Assembly (NCBI GenBank): GCA_963710535.1
Contig: CAVQAW010000008.1
Location: 1-64,000, forward strand
Direction of reading: 5' to 3'
DNA length: 64,000 nucleotides
Origin: Pelagihabitans sp963710535
GTDB taxonomy: Bacteria; Bacteroidota; Bacteroidia; Flavobacteriales; Flavobacteriaceae
Positions 1 through 8,277 of this stretch are shown in pieces. Both the position numbers and the translations under genes were made by a program. Numbering within the stretch: the stretch's first letter is position 1; every line of letters starts with the position of its first letter. Under the pieces are notes generated by a model. It did no database searches. It had not been told where the DNA came from and saw only the letters and a list, made by a program, of their open reading frames with translations.

Positions 1-1
1 T

Positions 2-142
2 CCGCTGGACGCCTACGAACGCGACGCGGGCTGGCAGGTCAGCGACACCATCACGTCGCCAATCGCCAAGCTGGCTTTGGCTGACGTCGCTCCGGTCGGT
101 GCAACTCATCGCCTCCCAAGCCTCGGGGGAGGTGGGCGGTAG
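2..142 (+). CDS. C-terminal fragment of an unidentified protein (cut by window start)
   Basis: The second frame is open from the first base to TAG at 140-142, giving 46 residues that begin PLDAYERDAGWQVSD. The composition looks like protein and codon third positions are rich in G and C, as in the other sequence of this end and unlike the flavobacterial genes after 2.59 kb. No domain is recognisable and the true C-terminus could be shorter. It belongs to the planctomycete-like block, so it says nothing about the main genome. It could also be a chance open frame. Confidence 0.3.
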   Translation, partial: PLDAYERDAGWQVSDTITSPIAKLALADVAPVGATHRLPSLGGGGR

Positions 143-221
143 GCGCCCGTCTTGCGGCCCGGCAACCCGCATTCGGTTCCGCCTCGCCGCCTGTCAGGCG
201 GCCTTCGCCGCGGGCGACACA

Positions 222-590
222 ACTGGCTCTCCCTGAATTCGGCAGCTCACCCAGACTTTCGATCTTCTTCTCCGAAACAGCCTGTCTTGGTTCCCATCTT
301 ACTGGCTCTCCCTGAATTCGGCAGCTCACCCAGACTTTCGATCTTCTTCTCCGAAACAGCCTGACTCGTTCCGGTCTTCCCAGACTTTCGATCTTCTTCT
401 CCGAAACAGCCTGTCTTGGTTCCGCGTTCGCTTCTCCGAAACAGCCTGTCTTGGTTCCGGTCTGCCCAGACTTTCGATCTTCTTCTCCGAAACAGCCTGT
501 CTTGGTTCCGGTCTGCCAAGACTTTCGATCTTCTTCTCCGAAACAGCCTGTCTTGGTTCCGGTCCGGGTTCCGGTCCGTCTTGGTTCCGG
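222..590. repeat. Tandem ~50-bp repeat array, five full copies plus partials
   Basis: A unit beginning AGACTTTCGATCTTCTTCTC and continuing through CGAAACAGCCTGTCTTGGTTCC starts at 253, 332, 382, 468 and 519, with a shortened copy at 431-458 and fragments at about 561-590. Copies at 468 and 519 are 51 bp apart and those at 332 and 382 are 50 bp apart. A longer flank (CTGGCTCTCCCTGAATTC onward) is itself duplicated at about 223-252 and 302-331. Copies are nearly identical but differ in the join (CCGGTCTGCC, CCCATCTT, ACTCGTTCC). There are no unique spacers, so this is not a CRISPR. Open frames crossing it merely translate the repeat. Confidence 0.85.
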
Positions 591-599
591 TCCGCCGCT

Positions 600-1170
600 C
601 GGCGGCGATCTTCGCCAGATGAACGATGAACGTTCCGTTAGCCTCGACATGGTCCAGAAGCAGGCGGACGCCATGTGATTGACGTGCAGCCCGCCGAAGG
701 GCTGAGCCGAGAGGGCCTTCTATGGAGCAACCGTAGCGGTCCGTTTTGGGCGGCGCCGGGGCATTTTGAGACCTATTCGCTCGCCTTCTCCGTAGGTGAA
801 AGGTTCGAGTTCTGGAGGGGCACTCTCGCTGCCAGTCGCAAGCAGCTCGCACGGAGTTGCCTAAGTCCCTAAATCCCAGTGGCTTGGGCGTTTCTTCTTG
901 CGTCGGCGAACTGGTCCGCTCGTTGCCGAACTGGTCCGACGTTGCCCTGCGTCGCAACCTCTCGCGGAACCGCGTCCGCCTACTGGCCGGAGAACAGGTG
1001 TCCATTGTCAGGGTCATTCTGGGTGCCGCGAGCCTTGCAGACGGTATGCGCCACCTTGGCGTCCAGAAACAGTCGGCGGCAGCCAAAACAATCGGCCCGA
1101 GGGCGGAACGTGTTCCTGGTTCAGGCGATTCGGAGTGCGATGTGGGCCGTCGATGGGTGTTCAACCTTGG
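600..1170. other. No supported gene; possible decayed coding trace
   Basis: This stretch separates the repeat array from the broken hydrolase gene. Long open frames exist on both strands, but all have a proline/arginine/serine-rich, low-information composition typical of GC-rich shadow frames. A short minus-strand segment near 600-670 (reading VEANGTFIVHLAKIAAERR) looks more protein-like, and may be the end of a real gene that lost its frame. I could not assign a function. Confidence 0.25.
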
Positions 1171-2585
1171 TTACTTCAACGGCAGGTCTTGCGTCGTCGC
1201 GTCTTGCTTGACGTGCTTGGCATACGTGATCTTGTTGTAGCCTGGAAAGCCGAGCCACATTTTCGTTCCGTCAGAAAGTCCATACTCGTAAATGATGAGT
1301 CCACTGCCGATATTGCGATCCGGTTTGCCAAATATGGCCTCGGCTTTAACCGGTGTGAAGTCTTGTCCAGCTTGGCTTTGAAATCGTCGAGCGTGCGAGG
1401 TTTCAACACCCGGTCGAAGAAACTCGTACAGCGCCTTCGTCGGCTTGTCATCCGGCAAGCCCAAGTTCCGAAGTTGATGGTGCCATGAGTTTTGTCTTCG
1501 CCCGGTACGACCGTGGCATCGATCACCAGCGCTCAGCAGAGCCTTCGCAAACGCCTGCGACTGCTCCGTTGAATCTGGTCGGGATGCGACGTGCAGGATG
1601 CAGAACGCCGGTATGCCCTTGTCCTTGGCGACATGCGTGATCGGAGAAAGTTCCTTCTGTCCCTTCTCGTCCTCACCGAAAGCCGCCGTGTAAAGCTCCG
1701 CTCGCAATTGGCCACGACCATTGATCTGCGTTCGCAATGTCGTAGACGGCGGTATCGACGGGAATGCAGCCCTTGATGTTCGAGAGCGACAAGCCTTCGG
1801 CTTTCAAGTAGCTCTCGTCGGTGCAGACCAAGGCAGCCAGATGCGCCCCTGCCGAGTGACCAGCAACGAAGATCGTCTTCGGATCACCGCCGTAGTCACC
1901 GGCATGATCGTGGACCCACTTGATCGCCTTGGCGATGTCGCCGGTCATTTCGTTGACCGTCACGTCGGGAACGAATCGGTAGTTGACCGACACGAAAACG
2001 AAGCCCTTATCGACGAATGCTTGTGGCTTCCGTTGCACCGGCAGACTTGTCACCCCGTCGCCAACCACCACCATGAATCCAAACGATCATGGGATGGTCT
2101 TTGCCCTCGGTTGGAGCGTAAACGTCGAGCTTTTGCCGCTCGTGTCCATTCTCAACGTAGGCGATGTCACGCTGGACTTTCATCGCAGCACCGACATCCG
2201 TACCAGCAGTGACCTTGATCGACTCGACCTCTAAACTTGAAGGGGCCAGCCTTCTTGTCGCCCAACAGAATCCCAAGTCCATTCACTTCGCCGGGATCAA
2301 GTGCCTGATTCTGTACGACTCGTCCAAACGATGTTGCCACGAACTTCGCAAGCGGAACGCTGACCTCAATCCATTCGTCCTTCTTGGTCTGGAATGAGGC
2401 TCGATACGAGAAGGCAATCAGCCGTCTAGGAACATACAGATTCAGCGAATAATCACGTCCATCTCCACGAACTTTGACGATCAGACTGTCGCCTTTTTTG
2501 AGGTCGAGCTTGGTTGGGACGTGTCCGCACGGAGGCAAAGCCGCCGTTGTTTTCCAGCGACAGGGTTCCGAAGAATTTCATCTAA
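1171..2585 (-). pseudogene. CIA30-domain / alpha-beta hydrolase fusion, many frameshifts, cut at the junction
   Basis: Read on the minus strand, successive frames join into one protein: a CIA30-like beta-sandwich (about 2585-2240), then an alpha/beta hydrolase with oxyanion motif HGGGW (near 2060), nucleophile motif GHSAG (near 1880) and catalytic-His segment EDKTHGTIN (near 1480). A small C-terminal module ends at TAA 1171-1173. At least seven single-base shifts are needed, for example a C run near 2515, a T run near 2240, and others near 2030, 1745, 1520, 1475 and 1430. The architecture and base composition resemble Rhodopirellula-type planctomycetes; that origin is inference. The 5' end is missing, because the sequence changes to ilvD at about 2585. 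It is either a low-accuracy read from another organism or a decayed gene. Confidence 0.7.
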
Positions 2586-2590
2586 GCGAT
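2580..2590. other. Junction between planctomycete-like and flavobacterial sequence
   Basis: To the left, the minus-strand CIA30 reading (FFGTLSLENNGG) runs up to about 2582. To the right, IlvD homology starts within a few bases (A-M-M-L-Y-A-I-G-L from 2586). Both genes lose their 5' or N-terminal parts at the same point, and an in-frame TAA at 2583-2585 sits directly before the ilvD frame. Base composition and codon use also change here. No insertion-sequence end, inverted repeat or target duplication is visible at the join. Confidence 0.7.
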
Positions 2591-4205
2591 GATGTTGTAT
2601 GCCATAGGGCTGACCGAGGAAGATATGCGGAAGCCCCTTATTGGAATAGGTAGTACGGGTTACGAGGGAAATCCTTGTAACATGCACTTGAACGATTTGG
2701 CACTACAGGTTAAAAAAGGAATCAACTCCACCGGATTGGTCGGTCTGGTGTTCAACACCATTGGGGTTAGTGACGGGATTTCAATGGGCACCCCTGGGAT
2801 GCGCTATTCGCTACCTTCACGGGACATCATTGCCGATTCAATGGAAACGGTGGTTCAGGCAATGAACTACGACGGTTTGGTTACAGTGGTGGGATGTGAT
2901 AAAAATATGCCCGGTGCTTTGATGGCCATGATACGTTTGAATCGTCCTTCGGTAATGGTGTATGGTGGTACCATTGCTTCGGGATGCTATAAAGATAAAA
3001 AATTGGATATGGTTTCCGCCTTTGAAGCCTGGGGTGAAAAAGTCGCCGGGACTATGAGTGAGACCGACTTTAAAGGCGTGATCAAAAATGCCTGTCCGGG
3101 TGCGGGTGCTTGTGGAGGTATGTATACGGCCAATACGATGGCCTCGGCCATCGAAGCACTTGGAATGGCCATGCCGTACAACTCCTCCAATCCGGCAACG
3201 GGAAAGGAAAAACAAGAGGATAGCCAAAACTCGGGCAAAGCTTTGCGACACCTGTTGGAAAACGATATCAAACCGAGCGACATCATCACCAGAAAATCAT
3301 TTGAAAATGCGGTTCGCCTGCTGACGCTCTTGGGAGGTTCGACCAATGCAGTACTTCACTTTTTGGCCATTGCCAAAGCAGCCGAAATCAAATTTGACCT
3401 GGACGATTTTCAGAAGATCAGCGACAATACACCATTTTTGGCCGACTTAAAACCAAGTGGTAAATACCTGATGGAAGATCTGCATCGCGTTGGCGGAACC
3501 CCTGCCGTTTTGAAATTTATGCTCGATAATGGTATGCTTCATGGCGAATGTTTAACCGTCACAGGAAAAACATGGACCGAAAATTTGAAGGATTTACCCG
3601 GACTGAAAAAAGGTCAGCAGGTGATAAAACCGTTGAGCGATCCCATAAAAGCCACCGGACATTTAAGAATCCTTTACGGAAACCTGGCAGAAGAAGGTGC
3701 AGTGGCCAAGATAACCGGAAAGGAAGGTTACCACTTTTCAGGTCCTGCCAAGGTATTTGAAGGCGAGTTCAAAGCCAACGAGGGCATAGGCGCGGGGAAG
3801 GTTAAAAAAGGCGACGTAGTGGTCATACGATATGAAGGTCCGAAAGGCGGACCTGGAATGCCGGAAATGTTGAAGCCTACCTCGGCCATTATGGGTGCAG
3901 GCCTTGGGAAGGATGTGGCTTTGATTACCGATGGAAGATTTTCCGGAGGTACCCATGGTTTTGTTGTCGGCCACGTCTCCCCAGAGGCACAGGAAGGCGG
4001 CACCATTGGTCTGCTGAAAGATGGTGACATCATCACCATTGATGCCGTAAAAAATACCATCTCGGTGGATCTATCCACCACTGAAATTGAAAAAAGAAGG
4101 GCAGCTTGGATTCAACCGCCATTAAAGGTGAATAAAGGAAGCCTTTATAAATATGCCAAAACGGTATCCTCGGCCTCACAAGGTTGTGTTACCGACGAGT
4201 TCTAA
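2589..4205 (+). CDS. ilvD: Dihydroxy-acid dehydratase, N-terminally truncated
   Basis: IlvD dehydrates 2,3-dihydroxy-isovalerate and 2,3-dihydroxy-3-methylvalerate to the 2-keto acids that precede valine, leucine and isoleucine. The 538 residues carry the three expected Fe-S cluster cysteines: C30 in EGNPCNMH, C103 in VGCDKNMPG and C175 in GACGGMYTANTM. The C-terminal GRFSGGTHGFVVGHVSPEA segment is also present. Family members in flavobacteria are about 20 residues longer, and here the frame is closed by TAA just before A-M-M-L-Y. The true start therefore lies across the junction and the listed ATG is only the first one left. It heads the ilvDBNC cluster, and its own promoter is missing from this assembly. 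Confidence 0.93.
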   Translation: MMLYAIGLTEEDMRKPLIGIGSTGYEGNPCNMHLNDLALQVKKGINSTGLVGLVFNTIGVSDGISMGTPGMRYSLPSRDIIADSMETVVQAMNYDGLVTVVGCDKNMPGALMAMIRLNRPSVMVYGGTIASGCYKDKKLDMVSAFEAWGEKVAGTMSETDFKGVIKNACPGAGACGGMYTANTMASAIEALGMAMPYNSSNPATGKEKQEDSQNSGKALRHLLENDIKPSDIITRKSFENAVRLLTLLGGSTNAVLHFLAIAKAAEIKFDLDDFQKISDNTPFLADLKPSGKYLMEDLHRVGGTPAVLKFMLDNGMLHGECLTVTGKTWTENLKDLPGLKKGQQVIKPLSDPIKATGHLRILYGNLAEEGAVAKITGKEGYHFSGPAKVFEGEFKANEGIGAGKVKKGDVVVIRYEGPKGGPGMPEMLKPTSAIMGAGLGKDVALITDGRFSGGTHGFVVGHVSPEAQEGGTIGLLKDGDIITIDAVKNTISVDLSTTEIEKRRAAWIQPPLKVNKGSLYKYAKTVSSASQGCVTDEF

Positions 4206-4276
4206 AAAAATATTCAAAAACGCCGCTGTACGTTAGTCTCTTGGCAAATGAGGCATCGGCAAGAGGAGCAATAATT

Positions 4277-6010
4277 ATGGAAACATTGAAAGAAAGAAAA
4301 AAAGCCAATGCCAAAAAGACCAAAATGACCATTAGCGGCGCTGAAGCGGTCATCCATTGTTTATTGGCGGAGGGCGTTGATTTGTTGTATGGCTATCCCG
4401 GTGGGGCGATCATGCCCGTTTATGATGAATTGTATAAGTTCCAGGATAAGCTCACGCATATTCTTACACGGCATGAACAAGGTGCTACCCACGCGGCCCA
4501 AGGTTATGCCAGGGTCACCGGTAAGGTGGGCGTGGCCATGGCCACCTCCGGCCCAGGCGCCACAAATCTGGTGACCGGGTTGGCAGATGCCCAAATCGAT
4601 TCCACGCCAATCGTATGTATCACTGGACAGGTACCCCGGCACCTATTGGGTTCTGATGCTTTTCAAGAAACCGATATCATTGGAATTTCGACCCCGGTTA
4701 CCAAATGGAACTACCAGATCACCAAAGCCTCGGAAATCCCAAAAATAATGGCCAAGGCATTCTATATCGCACGCTCCGGACGTCCCGGACCCGTATTGAT
4801 CGATATTACCAAAAATGCCCAGTTCGATTCATTGGAATTCAGTTATGAACCCTGCAATGGCGTACGAAGCTATAATCCAAATCCGAAACCCGATGTAAAG
4901 TCCATAGAGGCTGCCGCTGCCCTTATCAACAATGCCAAACGCCCTTATATCGTTTATGGACAAGGCGTGATTTTGGGCCAAGCCGAAAACGAACTCAAAG
5001 CATTGGTGGAAAAAGCGGGCATTCCGGCCGCTTGGACAATTTTGGGCCTTTCTGCGATGGACACAAACCATCCTTTGAATGTGGGAATGGTGGGAATGCA
5101 CGGAAATTATGGCCCCAATGTACTTACCAATGAATGCGATCTGTTGATCGCGATCGGGATGCGATTCGACGATAGGGTCACAGGAAGCCTCGATACCTAT
5201 GCCAAACAGGCAAAAGTGATCCATTTCGAGATCGATCCCGCTGAAATCAATAAAAATGTCAAGGCCGACATAGCTGTTTTGGGGAATTCCAAAGAGACCT
5301 TAGGCCTGCTCCTCCCGCTGATCAAGCCGAACAAACATGAGAGCTGGCACAATAAATTCAAGGAAAAGTATCAAATCGAATTCGATGCGGTCATCAAAAA
5401 CGACATCCATCCCACAAAAAAGGGGCTGACTATGGGGGAAGTGATCGAAGAAATCAATTTGGCATCGAATAATAAGGCCATCATCGTCAGCGATGTGGGG
5501 CAACACCAAATGATCGCCTGCCGATATGCGAAGTTCAACCAATCGAAAAGCAATGTCACCTCAGGCGGCTTGGGTACGATGGGGTTTGCCTTGCCTGCTG
5601 CAATTGGGGCTAAGATGGGCGCAATGGATAGGGAAGTGGTTGCCATCATCGGTGACGGCGGCTATCAGATGACCATACAGGAATTGGGGGTCATCTTTCA
5701 ACACAATGTGCCGGTAAAAATCGTTGTTTTGAACAACGACCACCTCGGGATGGTGCGTCAATGGCAAGAACTTTTTTTTGAAAGTAGGTACGCCTCTACG
5801 GTAATGGTGAATCCCGATTTTGTCAAAATAGCGGAGGGATATCACATTGAGGCCAAAAGGGTGACCGAACGAAAAGATTTGAAAGCGACCGTACAGGAAA
5901 TGATGGCCTCTAAAAAACCTTATTTTCTAGAGGTAAAGGTAGAACAAGAAGACAACGTGTTTCCAATGATCCCCTCCGGGGCTTCTGTGTCCGATATCCG
6001 ATTGAAATAA
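4277..6010 (+). CDS. ilvB: Acetolactate synthase, large catalytic subunit
   Basis: This ThDP enzyme condenses two pyruvates, or pyruvate and 2-ketobutyrate, to acetolactate or acetohydroxybutyrate. It has 577 residues from the ATG at 4277, which is preceded by GAGGAG. The open frame reaches back to 4184 by a TTG, but that part overlaps the ilvD end and lacks family similarity. Visible motifs are GYPGGAIMPVYDELY (about 39-53), the catalytic Glu in RHEQGATHAAQGYAR (E67), SGPGATNL, and the ThDP/Mg motif GDGGYQMTIQELG ending in VVLNND. The PGG lid, FAD-linked middle and C-terminal pyrophosphate domains appear in normal order. It lies 71 bp after ilvD in the same direction, with the regulatory subunit next. 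Confidence 0.95.
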   Translation: METLKERKKANAKKTKMTISGAEAVIHCLLAEGVDLLYGYPGGAIMPVYDELYKFQDKLTHILTRHEQGATHAAQGYARVTGKVGVAMATSGPGATNLVTGLADAQIDSTPIVCITGQVPRHLLGSDAFQETDIIGISTPVTKWNYQITKASEIPKIMAKAFYIARSGRPGPVLIDITKNAQFDSLEFSYEPCNGVRSYNPNPKPDVKSIEAAAALINNAKRPYIVYGQGVILGQAENELKALVEKAGIPAAWTILGLSAMDTNHPLNVGMVGMHGNYGPNVLTNECDLLIAIGMRFDDRVTGSLDTYAKQAKVIHFEIDPAEINKNVKADIAVLGNSKETLGLLLPLIKPNKHESWHNKFKEKYQIEFDAVIKNDIHPTKKGLTMGEVIEEINLASNNKAIIVSDVGQHQMIACRYAKFNQSKSNVTSGGLGTMGFALPAAIGAKMGAMDREVVAIIGDGGYQMTIQELGVIFQHNVPVKIVVLNNDHLGMVRQWQELFFESRYASTVMVNPDFVKIAEGYHIEAKRVTERKDLKATVQEMMASKKPYFLEVKVEQEDNVFPMIPSGASVSDIRLK

Positions 6011-6185
6011 AATGTTTTAGGTTCAAAAAGTGGGGAAGTATGTATTTAAGGCTACGGTGGAGTTTTACGGTCCACCTTTGGTGCAGCCCCGAAAATTGGA
6101 GTTCAAGTTATTAACCATTCGAAAACCTTCTCAAAGGTCGGTAATCAGTAGACCTGACCAGTATAGAAACGAATAACAAGTATGT

Positions 6186-6710
6186 ATGGAAAAACAATGG
6201 TTTACCATTTCTGTGTATTCAGAAAACAATGTGGGGCTGCTGAACAGGATTTCCGGGATATTCCTAAAAAGGCATATCAATATCGAAAGCCTCAACGTCT
6301 CCAAGTCTGAAATCGACGAGGTTTCAAAGTTTACGATTGTGGTGAATACGACCGAAACCTGGGTACACAATATCGTCGGGCAAATAGAAAAGCAGGTCGA
6401 AGTGATCAAAGCCTTTTACCATACCGATGAGGAGACGATCTATCAAGAATCCGCTTTGTTTAAGATCGCTTCCAACCTCTTGTTCGACGAGAGGCAAATA
6501 CAGAACATCATCAAAGAAAACAATTCCCAGATCGTTACCGTTTCCCGCGCGTTCTTTGTTTTGGCAAAAACGGGTAGGCGGCACGAGATCGATGATATGT
6601 ACGAACAGTTGAAGCCCTTTGGCATCATGCAGTTTGTACGTTCGGGACGCATTGCGGTTTCCAAGGAAGAAATGCAGATCTCGGCACTCCTGAATGAATT
6701 TGAAGAATAA
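6186..6710 (+). CDS. ilvN: Acetolactate synthase, small regulatory subunit
   Basis: IlvN binds the large subunit, raises its activity and carries the valine-feedback site. The 174-residue protein begins with an ACT domain (roughly residues 5-80, FTISVYSENNVGLLNRISG with the allosteric-loop GLLNRI). It continues with the ALS_ss_C-type domain, where IVTVSRAFFVLAKTGRR precedes the end. Length is normal for the family. It follows ilvB after 175 bp; that spacer contains a 6-bp inverted repeat (GGTGGA 6056-6061, TCCACC 6071-6076) without a T-tract, so an internal promoter or processing site is possible but unproven. Confidence 0.94.
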   Translation: MEKQWFTISVYSENNVGLLNRISGIFLKRHINIESLNVSKSEIDEVSKFTIVVNTTETWVHNIVGQIEKQVEVIKAFYHTDEETIYQESALFKIASNLLFDERQIQNIIKENNSQIVTVSRAFFVLAKTGRRHEIDDMYEQLKPFGIMQFVRSGRIAVSKEEMQISALLNEFEE

Positions 6711-6743
6711 CCGATACATCAATAATCAAATCAATAGAACACA

Positions 6744-8219
6744 ATGACAAATTATTTCAATACACTATCGTTAAGGGACCAATTGCAACAGCTGGGAAAA
6801 TGCAGGTTTATGCAATCCCACGAATTTTCTGATGGTGTGAAAGCTTTAAAAGGAAAAAAAATAGTAATCGTGGGCTGTGGGGCACAAGGTCTGAACCAAG
6901 GGTTGAACATGAGGGATTCAGGTTTGGATATTTCCTATACTTTAAGGGAGGCCGCGATCAAGGAAAAGCGTGCTTCCTATGTGAATGCCACTGAAAACGG
7001 TTTCAAGGTAGCCACTTATGAAACCCTCATCCCTGCGGCCGATCTTGTCATCAACCTTACCCCGGATAAACAGCATACCAGTGTGATCAAGGCCATTATG
7101 CCATTGATGAAAAAGGGGGCCACCTTGTCGTACTCCCACGGCTTCAATATCGTTGAGGAAGGCATGCAGATTCGGAAAGATATCACGGTGATCATGGTTG
7201 CGCCCAAATGCCCAGGTTCTGAAGTGCGTGAAGAATACAAAAGGGGTTTTGGTGTTCCCACCTTGATTGCGGTGCATCCGAACAACGATCCCCAGGGCAA
7301 AGGTCTGGAACAGGCCAAGGCCTATGCCGTGGCTACGGGAGGTAACAGGGCAGGTGTTTTGGAATCTTCCTTTGTCGCAGAGGTAAAATCGGATCTCATG
7401 GGCGAACAGACCATTTTGTGTGGCTTGCTCCAAACCGGTTCTATTTTGTGTTTCAATAAAATGATAGAGAAGGGAATCGAACCCGGTTTCGCCTCCAAAC
7501 TGATCCAATATGGATGGGAAACTGTTACCGAAGGCTTGAAATATGGTGGCATCACCAATATGATGGACCGTTTGTCCAATCCTGCCAAGATCAAGGCTTT
7601 TGAACTGTCGGAGGAATTAAAACAGATCATGCGACCGCTTTTTCACAAGCATATGGACGATATCATGAGTGGCCATTTTTCCAAGACCATGATGGAAGAC
7701 TGGGCCAATGATGACAAAAACCTCTTGACCTGGAGGGCACAGACCGGGGAAACCGCTTTTGAAAAAACACCCGCTGGAAAGCAAAACATTTCCGAGCAGC
7801 AATATTACGATCACGGGGTACTGATGGTCGCTTTTGTAAGGGCAGGGGTAGAGCTGGCCTATGAATCAATGACCGAATCGGGCATTATCGGGGAATCGGC
7901 CTATTACGAGTCCTTGCACGAAACGCCCTTGATCGCAAATACCATAGCGAGAAAGAAGTTGTTCGAGATGAACCGTGTCATTTCCGACACTGCCGAATAT
8001 GGCTGTTACCTCTTCGATCATGCCTGTAAACCCTTATTAGGCGATTTTATGAAGAAAATCGATACCGACGTGATAGGAAAACATTTTGGGGAAGGCAAGG
8101 GCAATGGCGTGGATAATGCAAAATTGATTGCCGTAAACAAAAAATTACGGGAACATCCTGTAGAAATTGTTGGGGCAAGGCTACGTGCTTCCATGACTGC
8201 GATGAAACCTATCGTATAG
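6744..8219 (+). CDS. ilvC: Ketol-acid reductoisomerase, class II (long form)
   Basis: IlvC rearranges and reduces acetolactate or acetohydroxybutyrate to the dihydroxy acids used by IlvD, usually with NADPH and Mg2+. At 491 residues it is the long class II form with a duplicated knotted C-terminal domain. The dinucleotide-binding loop is VGCGAQGLNQGLNMRDSG (G44-G49 core), followed by NLTPDKQHT and SYSHGFNIVEEG. The Mg-binding acidic residues lie in KSDLMGEQT and later in the EDWANDD / MTESGIIGESAYYES region. It begins 33 bp after ilvN and completes an ordered ilvD-B-N-C set. No frameshift is seen. Confidence 0.96.
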   Translation: MTNYFNTLSLRDQLQQLGKCRFMQSHEFSDGVKALKGKKIVIVGCGAQGLNQGLNMRDSGLDISYTLREAAIKEKRASYVNATENGFKVATYETLIPAADLVINLTPDKQHTSVIKAIMPLMKKGATLSYSHGFNIVEEGMQIRKDITVIMVAPKCPGSEVREEYKRGFGVPTLIAVHPNNDPQGKGLEQAKAYAVATGGNRAGVLESSFVAEVKSDLMGEQTILCGLLQTGSILCFNKMIEKGIEPGFASKLIQYGWETVTEGLKYGGITNMMDRLSNPAKIKAFELSEELKQIMRPLFHKHMDDIMSGHFSKTMMEDWANDDKNLLTWRAQTGETAFEKTPAGKQNISEQQYYDHGVLMVAFVRAGVELAYESMTESGIIGESAYYESLHETPLIANTIARKKLFEMNRVISDTAEYGCYLFDHACKPLLGDFMKKIDTDVIGKHFGEGKGNGVDNAKLIAVNKKLREHPVEIVGARLRASMTAMKPIV

Positions 8220-8277
8220 CTATACCGGAACCGTTCGGAAATTGATAAGGTGATTCCGAAGAAATACATCAAAATCC

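Noticed and set aside
222..590. Repeat array as a CRISPR
   Set aside because: Repeat units adjoin or overlap with no unique 30-40-bp spacers, copies are truncated variably, and no cas gene is present.
247..1164. 305-codon minus-strand frame across the repeats as a gene
   Set aside because: Much of it is the translated ~50-bp repeat, and the rest has the arginine/proline/serine-rich composition of a shadow frame in GC-rich DNA.
6056..6076. Hairpin in the ilvB-ilvN gap as a terminator or attenuator
   Set aside because: The stem is only six pairs with a nine-base loop and no T-tract; no leader peptide is encoded.
6942..7508. 188-codon frame antisense to ilvC, and similar long antisense frames in ilvB, pcrA, the fusion enzyme and the hybrid kinase
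   Set aside because: All lie inside well-supported genes on the other strand, have no family motif, and arise from codon bias of the true gene.
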